A stretch of 64,000 bases of DNA from Triplophysa rosa (taxonomy: Eukaryota; Chordata; Actinopteri; Cypriniformes; Nemacheilidae). The position numbers were made by a program, and so were the translations under genes. Location of the stretch: the NCBI RefSeq assembly GCF_024868665.1, contig NC_079898.1:10849458-10913457 (forward strand). Direction: 5' to 3'. Position 1 is the first letter of the stretch. Every line of letters begins with the position of its first letter. The notes under the pieces were generated by a model, which saw only the letters and a list, made by a program, of their open reading frames with translations, made no database searches and was not told the DNA's origin. Shown here in pieces: positions 56,259-64,000 of this stretch.

Positions 56259-59200
56259 ATGACTGAACCGGTCGAGTACCCTCCGTTTAGACTCGGCGAG
56301 TCTCGGTTTGATCAGGTAAACAACAGCCGAACACGGTGCATATGAATATATGACTTATGGTCTACAAACGTGCTTTGTGCAGCTGGGTGTTTTTCAAGCT
56401 TTCAGTCGATCGTTTTAAACATGTTGTTTTAGTTGTGTAGTTTTAGAAAGATTAACAAATCCATTTATTTTACTTGGTGAAATCAAAAGTAAGCCACGCA
56501 TGCGTGTGCAGCTGTTATCGCGTCTGTCCTCCTCACTCGCTCTATGGTGAAGTCGCATTAACAGAGACCTCTGTTGGTGTAACGATGTCACTGAAATTTT
56601 AGAATGAATTTACAAAAATGATTGCTTGGTGAAAAAGACAAATGGGTTTTTCACAAACACAACCCGGGTTAAAAACAATAGATATTATCACATACATTTA
56701 AATGGTTATAATGGGAATCGTATTGGTTGTAATGAAAACTACTCCAACATCCAGCTCACACAGAGTCGTTTATAAAGAAATATAGGCTAATAATAAAACG
56801 CTGAAACATGCGGAAACTAGAAGATCCAGTAAAACACATGTAAACCATTTATATGTATTAGTGACTCAATAACTTTCACCTCAGTGGAAAAGTATTAGAG
56901 AGGTAATTTATTTATTCATTCATTATCTATACAGATGATTCGCATCTGCTGTTATTGCTTCGTCCGTCACATGTGCAAAGGACCGTCTGTTAGATGAGAA
57001 TATGTTGTCTGCTGCATTGGAAATCTTGTTTTTCCCGTCTTTCACACACATCTGAACATTTTAATTGCGTTGGATTATTTTTTTTGCTCTGCAGATAAGA
57101 GTTTACAGTTAGCGCGCTCGCGTAATGAGGCGGACACACCTGGCGCGCGAAAACAACTGCTCTGGCCCCGTGTCAGAGTCTGCATCAGCAGCTGGAGAAA
57201 GTTTCTGGGACCTCAAAAACAATTTGTTGAATAATTTAAGAAAATTGCGAACATATGATTAATGACCATGATTATTAATCTGGGAAGAGCTTTTCTTGTT
57301 CCACACAAATCTGCCCCTAAATCCTTTGTCTCATTATTTTTAGGAATCATTAAATTGTAAAGGGGTACATTTTATATTGCATAGGCAAAAAGATACAATC
57401 ACAAAAACAATAAATAAAACACCAAATGTTAAATTTGCTCTTTAACATTGATTTGCATACATTTTATTAAAAGTAATGTGTTTGTTCAAACATATGAGAT
57501 GAATGTAATATATGAGCGATTAAAGTGAAATTAATTGAATTCTGTTCGCTTTGAACAGAACAGAGCAACTTAGAACACTATAAACATTCAAACATGGCAA
57601 AGATGTATTAATTGCAATTTATTTATTTATTGTCAGGGTATGTTTTATGGGAGATTAAGACACTTCTTGGATGTTATTGACCCTCGTACGCTCTTTGTGT
57701 CAGAGGTAGGTGAAATTCTCCTGAAGTGCCTCAAATAACTCTCAGGTCTATTTGTGAATGCTTCAGTTCTCTCGTTTCTTAATTTAGAGTCGTTTACGTG
57801 ATTGTATAAAACTCTTGGATCAGTTCAGAAATGGAACTTTGCCTCCAGGTGTGACAAATGCGCAGGTAAGGTTAGGAGTCCTTCATCAAAACTACATTTT
57901 GTTTGGTGTGTAGCCGATAGAAATGTAAGGGAGGTCGAGGAACAAACATCAGCCGAAACAAGGCAAAAATTGAATCAGAATTTAAAGAAGTTTGCCTTTG
58001 CAACTTTGCTAACCACCTTTTTTTGCATGTGTCTATAGCTTTGGGATGCTCAGAAGGTTAAACAGGTGAGTGTGAACAGCTGAAAGCCTTTTACAGATGC
58101 CGATGAAAGAACCTTCTCAAATCACTCAACATCATCATGCAGAGTGTGACACACACCCTCACATGCCGTACTTCCGATTAGCGGTATAATGAGAAAGGAA
58201 GTATGGATAACCTCAGCATGGCAATACTTCCATCAGAGTGCTCTCACCTCTTATTTTCTCTCGTTTCCTCTTCTTCATCCTGTCTGCCGATTCATTATGT
58301 CCTTAGGCTATCATCCATCCAGACACAGGAGAGAAGATCCCCATGCCCTTTCGCATGTCAGGTAAGGGTGTGTTTTCGACATGTTTCTGTGTCACGGGTG
58401 ATAGGTAGTTTGCTGCTTGTTACCAGCTCTGGAGACTGAAGGTAGGTGGCAGGGGGTCTCGCTGGACCAATCTGTTGGGAAAAGGTCACACTCAGCTGGG
58501 CTCTGATTAAACCCTCTCCCCCCCCCGCTGTCTGCAAGTGTTGTTGGGCCACTCAGAAATAGGAGTATTTTAGTCTTCTGTTAACACGGCTATTTAAAGA
58601 GAGAACAGATAGAGAGACCATCCTGCCTGACAATTATGATGGCTGACTCTGAACCATACTGTCTTTTTATGTGTAATGAGGATTTTATGAATGTTAAAGG
58701 TCAGTAATAAATCCATAATATCATATGAGAATCTATAATAATGATTATTAAACCAGACATGAAATTTAATGTACATCTGATCCACGGTATTCAAATGTCA
58801 ACATTGCATTATTAGTATCTTTATACTATCAAGTCAAGGGCTTAATAGTTCTTTTTCTAGTTTGTGTTGTTTATGTTGGCCTGTGCTTTTCTTTTTTTAG
58901 GTTTTGTGCCCTTTGGGACACCCGTGGTAGGTATTATAATGGCATTGTGCAAATAATCAAGTTATTTTCTGAAGTCTAAGTGGCCATTCACACAATACGC
59001 TTTCTTGTGTAAGTCTATGCTGTTTTTGTATTGTTGTTCCATGTAAACGTGCTCTAGACAGTCATGTTTGAATGTTTCCATGTGTCACACTGTTTAATAG
59101 TTAAACACTCAAAGGGATACTTCTCACAAAAATAAACATTCTGTCATTATTTACTCACCCTCATGTCATTCCAAACCTGTATGACTTTCCCTCTACTGTG

Positions 59201-62200
59201 GAACACACAAAAAGGATATTTTGAGAAATTTCTCAGTGGTTTTGTGTCCATACAATGGAAGTGTCACAAATTGTTTGGTCACCAGCATTCTTCAAAATAT
59301 TTTCTTTTGTGTTCTGCAGAAGAAAGAAAGTCAAACAGGTTTAAATGACATGAAGGGGAGTAAATAATGAAAAAAATATTTTTTGCGTAAACTATCCCTT
59401 TAAATATGTGACCCTGGACTACAAAACAAGTAATAGGTTGCACGGGTATATTTGTAGCAATAGCCAACAACACATTGTATGGGTCAATATTATCTTTTAT
59501 GCCAAAAATCATTAGGATATTAAGTAAAGATCATGTTAGATGAAGATATTTTGTACAATTCCTACCGTAAATATATCAAAACTTTTTTTTGTTGATGCAG
59601 CCAAATCGCAAACAAAAAAGGCAAACTCGCTCGCTGCTGCCCGCTCTTTAGGAATTACCCACTCAAGTTTTGTATCGATGTAAAGCTTAGAATTTCTGCT
59701 TTCAGGTTCATCTACTCTTCACAACGTCATTACAGCGGTAACCCAATAGAGATCATTTAAACAAACCTGTTTCTTCTTAGCAACGGCCTGCTACAGCGTC
59801 TCTGATGGAACGATTTTCTCAATGTTTTGATTTTATGCATGCACCCTCCGATTCCAGATTTTAAAATAGTTGTATCATGACCAAATATCGTCCTATCCTA
59901 ACAAACCATACATCAATAACAAGCGTATTTATTTCAGATGATGTATAAATTGAAATTAGAAAAATCGACCCTTTTGAAAGGTTTTGTGGTCCAGGGTCAC
60001 ATATGTGCCTCCAGAAGGTAAACCTGGTTTGATCGAGTTCTGTTCTTCATGGGTTTTGTTTGTCACATTTTACCCCACTTTGTTTAACACGAGAACGTTT
60101 TCTGCGTTGAACTCTGTCTGTGTTAACTCTGTCACCTTCATTTATAGGTAGTAGGCCTCCTTTTACCCAATCAGACTTTGGCTTCCACCATCTTCTGGCA
60201 GGTACAGCATACAACATGGCATATCAAGCCTTTCAAGCTCACTGTCTGAGTTAATATCCTCTTATTTCTACCATGTAAACTTGTCTTTCTCACAGTGGCT
60301 GAATCAGAGTCACAACGCCTGTGTCAACTACTGCAATCGCAATGCAACTAGGGTAGGGCCATGACATGATTAAGATTTACTTATAGTTTAAATTAACAAA
60401 TGCAAAAAGATGAACGCTAACACTGTTCTAATTTTATATTTTCAGCCTGCACCAATGTCCAAGTTTTTCCAGGGATACCTGGGTGCAGTCAGCAGTGCAG
60501 TTACTATTGCAGTGAGTTCACACATAACCAAAACTCTATTAGGTATGTGATTTGACAGATAGCGAGAATTGTTTTTTAATCCCTTTCTTTCAATCCCCAT
60601 TTTGAAGGGTATATATATATATCAGACCAGCATAGAAAAATATTATTCATTACTTTTCTGGTATTATGTGAATTTGATAAGCAAACTGATAGAGCCGGAT
60701 AGTATCACACACAGACAGAAAGCCCTATGTATTTCAGTTTGCTGAATTGCATATCCTACTAGTCACGCCCCCTGTGTTCTCCAGAGCCAATTAGCTGCCC
60801 TGCTGGGTGGCAGTTTGATGCCCAGGGGCATGACAAGCAGAACCATGGTGATGACAACTACAAATGGCCCCATGCCTGTGAGAAATATGGGAGGGGGAAC
60901 TAATTAAAACTAGACCCTCTGAAGACCCCTGCCGGGAGGGGAAGGGATGTGAATGGGTTAGGTTCTCAGATGTTTGTTAGACAGGAGCGGGTAAAGATGA
61001 CCAGAGACTCATAAGGCGAGATGAGAAACAACTTAGCCTGTCTTGACCTGTCATGGAGTCCACAGGGAATAAAAAATCATGTCTTTAAAATCCCTATCAA
61101 AACAAATATGTTGTGTTACCAGAATGACTTTGACCTAATGTGGTGGATTTGTCACGTCAAATTAAAACAGCATTGTTTCATTGGGAATGGAACCATGTTT
61201 ATAAATGTCGCAATTTAAAACCCCAATATAAAAAATAGTGTTTATAAATTAGACGATGACTTGCATTTCACTTTAAATGATATTGCATGTTTGTTCACAT
61301 AGGTGGGGCTAAATATTCTTATTAAGAGAGCCGAGCATTTCAGTCCAACCACGAGACTCCTGGTCCAGAGGTTCATCCCCTTCCCTGCTGTCGGTACGTG
61401 CACATGAGCGAGAACCTCGTTTTGCGTGTGTCCGTCGGAAGTGAACGTTATTTACTGTCACAAAACACTTAATCTGCCCCGTCATCTTTACGACAAAAAT
61501 CACCCCATTACTTCCTCACGTGTCATGTGCTCTTGCTAAACTGCTGATTATAAAGCATAAAATGAGCCTGTTATGCACGACATTAATTAATGCGCACAGA
61601 TCAAGCCAGTCTGCTGCCTCAAAGCCCATGTCTTCACATTGGCGACGACACTTAATTTTTAAATGAGCGGTTGTTCATGCTTCCATTAAACCCCGAATGC
61701 ACGTTAAGCGTTTTGTTTTATTGTTGTTTTTCACGTTTCGTGTTTTGACTGATCCCGATGTCAGAGGGGGATGCTGTTGAAATGTTATCTCAGTGTTCCA
61801 TTAGCGTTCTGAGGCTCAAACAGGTCCAGAGGGGCCAAGAGAGACTGTCCCACAATGCCTTGGGGATAGTTGGCTGTAATTAAATTGTTTTCGTCCCCAC
61901 ACCTCACCCCTTTAATTAAATCAGCAGGTTCCCCCCTCACCTCTCTGGGCTGGGGTGACGGGACCTTGTTAACTCTCGGCTGCCGCTCTCTAATTGGTTA
62001 ATTAGGCCTAAAGTGCTCTCCGTGTTAGCGCCAGGTTTGCCGTCTCCAGACCGCCATATTGTTTTTGTTTTTCTGTGTTCAGTTGTAAATGGTAATTAAA
62101 CTCGCCTAATGGAACACAACGGAGATGGAGTATTTGAAATTTTGGCTTTGATTTCATTTGTACTTTCACCGTCTGTAAGCGCCCTCAAAGTACGCAGTCA

Positions 62201-62571
62201 GAGTAAAATGCGGAGATGAAATATTAGTATTTGTTGATGTATTTTTACAGTATGAAGTCATCCTCTAGGTTTCTCGACCTTACACATTTCATTTTTAATA
62301 TAACTTAAGAGATGTTTGTGTTATGGATGACCTAAAGCAGGACCCCCTTGACATGTAAAATGTGGTATGTGTGTGCTACGTTTCTTTGTTCTCCAGTTTT
62401 GATTGTGTGTGTGTGTGTGTGCTTGTGGTTAATTGGCCTGGGTCTGAACCCCTCAGAGGTGAATTGCTATTTACTCAGCCAATTAACTCAGCCCCACAAC
62501 ACTGATAACTCACAACACAAGGCCTGTAAATTAAAAATGCTTCAGGCTCTCTCTTCATTTCTCTCTCAGTT

Positions 62572-62611
<40 letters not shown>

Positions 62612-64000
62612 CCACCCACACCAATCTCACCACATGCCACAGATGAAAATGACTGGAAGTAAATCATTATTCTATTAATTTTACCTATTGCATTTTATGT
62701 GTGCCCTATGACATGACCAAAGTAAACTACGCACTTTTCCTCATTATCTTAGTTTTTATTTCAACATTACTAAGTAATCTATTTTGTTCGGTTAGTTCTA
62801 TAGCTACATCTGTACACTGCAAAGGTGTCACAAAAGATGCATTAACACCACAGACTCTTCATTGCTGCACAGGGAGCACAAATGCATTTACACAGGAAGT
62901 GCAGTTGCAGAAAAAAAAAGAAAATTGCTTTAAAAATGACATTTTGAAGCCTAACTTGCATTGCATTTACACAAAAGCAACAGAGCCAATTTGGGTCAGA
63001 GCTGGTGTATTTTAGTATGACTTTAAAAGGATATTTCACTCAAAAATGACAATTCTGTCACCACTTACACAACCTCAAATTGTTCCAAACCTGTAAAAAT
63101 CTGTTGAACACAAAAGAAGATATTTTGAAGATTGTGGGAAAACAAACAGTTCAGGGGCACCATTGACTATACACTGCAAAATTGCCAGTGTTAAAAAAGG
63201 TCAAATTAACACTCACAGTGTTTATATAATCCACGCTTTGAGAGTCCACGCGATTTTACTGTGTAGTAGTTATTTTGGGTTACCAGCAGAAGAACCGTTA
63301 CTTGGTTAAACTTAAATGTTACTTATACTATATACAACCCATTCAACAAATTGTTTATTTAATAAAATAACATGCAATAAAATGAAAAAAAATCTTTATT
63401 TTATATAATAATTCATATTGATATAAATTAAATAAAATATCAATAGTTTTAGTATTAGCCACTAGCCAGACCGATCAACAAACACAGACCAGAAGTTAAC
63501 TTCAGGCCAGGTGCATGCTTCCGATAAAACCGTTTATTGACTACTATGGTGTGAAGATGCACGAAAATGTTCCCTGTTGCGTGAGGTTTATATTCGCGCG
63601 AGTGATGCGAAAAACAAATAATCCTGCGAGTAATATAGAGCGAGGAACGTGATGCTTCTCGTTTGGTGTGAACACACAGTTATAGTAAATAGTGTGCAAG
63701 ACCTTGATTCTTCTTTCGCTGTTGACAGTGGTTGGTTTTATTCATGGGTCAGAAGGAATGGAGTAATAACAGCCTAAACAACAACAACACATTCATATGA
63801 TTCCCTAATCATGAACACTGGTTGCTGAAAAGTTGGCCATCAAAGTTCTGCTCTCTAACTGAAGTCCTCTCTTCATGTAGCAAGTGCCAACGTATGTAAT
63901 GTTCTGCTGATGCGGCACACTGAGCTGTCAGAGGGCATCAGTGTCCTCGACGACAAAGGCAATGTGGTGGGCACATCAAAACTGGCTGCCAGGCATGTGA
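56259..64000 (+). CDS. sfxn5: Sideroflexin 5, 5' two thirds (runs off right edge)
   Basis: Sideroflexins are inner-mitochondrial-membrane transporters; SFXN5 has been linked to citrate transport. Coding exons: 56259-56315, 57637-57705, 57788-57865, 58039-58065, 58307-58361, 58901-58926, 60148-60201, 60296-60352, 60446-60511, 61303-61393, 63881-64000+. Phases agree throughout and about 233 residues are in the window; human SFXN5 is about 340. The translation reads [47 protein letters not shown], then the family signature [56 protein letters not shown] and [19 protein letters not shown], matching SFXN5 closely. Exons 4 and 6 are tiny (27 and 26 bases). Last exon seen reads [20 protein letters not shown]. 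Downstream exons with the remaining membrane segments lie outside. Confidence 0.93.
59109..59402. repeat. MITE, complete, AGGGATAGTTCACCC type, in sfxn5 intron 6
   Basis: Left arm AAAGGGATACTTCTCAC with TTCTGTCATTATTTACTCA; right arm ends GCGTAAACTATCCCTTTAA; the core CCAGCATTCTTCAAAATAT is shared with the other copies. Confidence 0.75.
59407..60001. repeat. Element with TGTGACCCTGGACTACAAAA termini
   Basis: Left TGTGACCCTGGACTACAAAA and right TTTTGTGGTCCAGGGTCACA are inverted repeats. The flanking ATAT is shared by both sides, but the short A/T-rich flank makes the duplication length ambiguous. It directly abuts the MITE at 59109-59402. Confidence 0.8.
61520..62240. promoter_or_regulatory. 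Candidate conserved noncoding/enhancer block in sfxn5 intron 10
   Basis: The stretch is free of recognised repeats, has mixed composition, and is dense in homeodomain-type sites: ATTAATTAAT (61582), GCTGTAATTAAATT (61872), TTTAATTAAAT (61911), CTAATTGGTTAATTAGG (61991) and GTAATTAAAC (62091). It has no open frame with domain similarity. Such blocks are often developmental enhancers held in introns of bystander genes. Confidence 0.35.
62576..62604. repeat. (CT)n microsatellite
   Basis: An uninterrupted CT tract in sfxn5 intron 10, followed by a short CA run; a (GT)n tract lies near 62406. Confidence 0.9.
63022..63173. repeat. MITE left half in sfxn5 intron 10
   Basis: It starts TTTAAAAGGATATTTCACTC, continues ACAATTCTGTCACCACTTAC and AACACAAAAGAAGATATTTT, and ends near CACCATTGACTA, where the family's centre lies; the right arm is absent. 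Confidence 0.7.

Noticed and set aside
57802..58038. 78-aa plus-strand frame in sfxn5
   Set aside because: It is an out-of-frame reading through exon 3 and intron 3; the exon at 57788-57865 is used in the sideroflexin frame instead.
1..64000. CRISPR arrays, operons, bacterial insertion sequences or phage genes
   Set aside because: None seen; all coding sequence is vertebrate-type with introns, and direct repeats are microsatellites or transposon target duplications.

Overview
The window is teleost nuclear DNA, most likely from a cypriniform (carp/zebrafish-type) fish. The evidence is vertebrate exon-intron genes, (CA)n, (TA)n and (CT)n microsatellites, and many copies of fold-back MITEs and a tRNA-derived SINE of the kinds common in cyprinid genomes. 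There are no prokaryotic features. Gene names come from reading translated exons against protein families I know; no database search was possible.

Layout, left to right: the first coding exon of loxl3 (minus, gene continues past the left edge); a complete seven-exon pank2 (minus, 435 aa); two tandem copies of mavs (minus), the adaptor of RIG-I-like receptor antiviral signalling, with a broken 3' piece of gpr151 between them; an intact single-exon gpr151 (minus, 391 aa); about 10.7 kb without recognisable genes; rab11fip5 (plus; five constitutive coding exons plus a 2.6-kb frame-preserving cassette exon); and the 5' two thirds of sfxn5 (plus, runs off the right edge, eleven coding exons seen). 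pank2 next to mavs matches human 20p13, and rab11fip5 next to sfxn5 (with loxl3 nearby) matches human 2p13, so the order is a mosaic of conserved vertebrate blocks.

The most interesting part is 9.6-22.4 kb. One segment running from the mavs 3' UTR into the gpr151 coding region was duplicated in tandem. The right-hand (gpr151-proximal) mavs copy is intact: CARD, TRAF-type motif, pLxIS motif and C-terminal membrane anchor, 570 aa. The left-hand copy keeps every splice site, the CARD, the TRAF-type motif and the pLxIS motif. It has one in-frame TGA that would remove the last 101 residues, including the tail anchor, giving a predicted 479-aa soluble MAVS. A 228-bp stretch spanning intron 4 is identical between the copies although flanking exons have diverged strongly, which points to gene conversion. 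A second near-identical tract covers the anchor-coding region behind the premature stop. Both copies keep an ISRE-like promoter motif.

The rest is intron and intergenic sequence rich in DNA transposon remnants. These include a three-level nest in rab11fip5 intron 1, a 1.5-kb Tc1-like fold-back with 600-bp arms, a perfect 35-bp hairpin, and a possible conserved regulatory block in sfxn5 intron 10.
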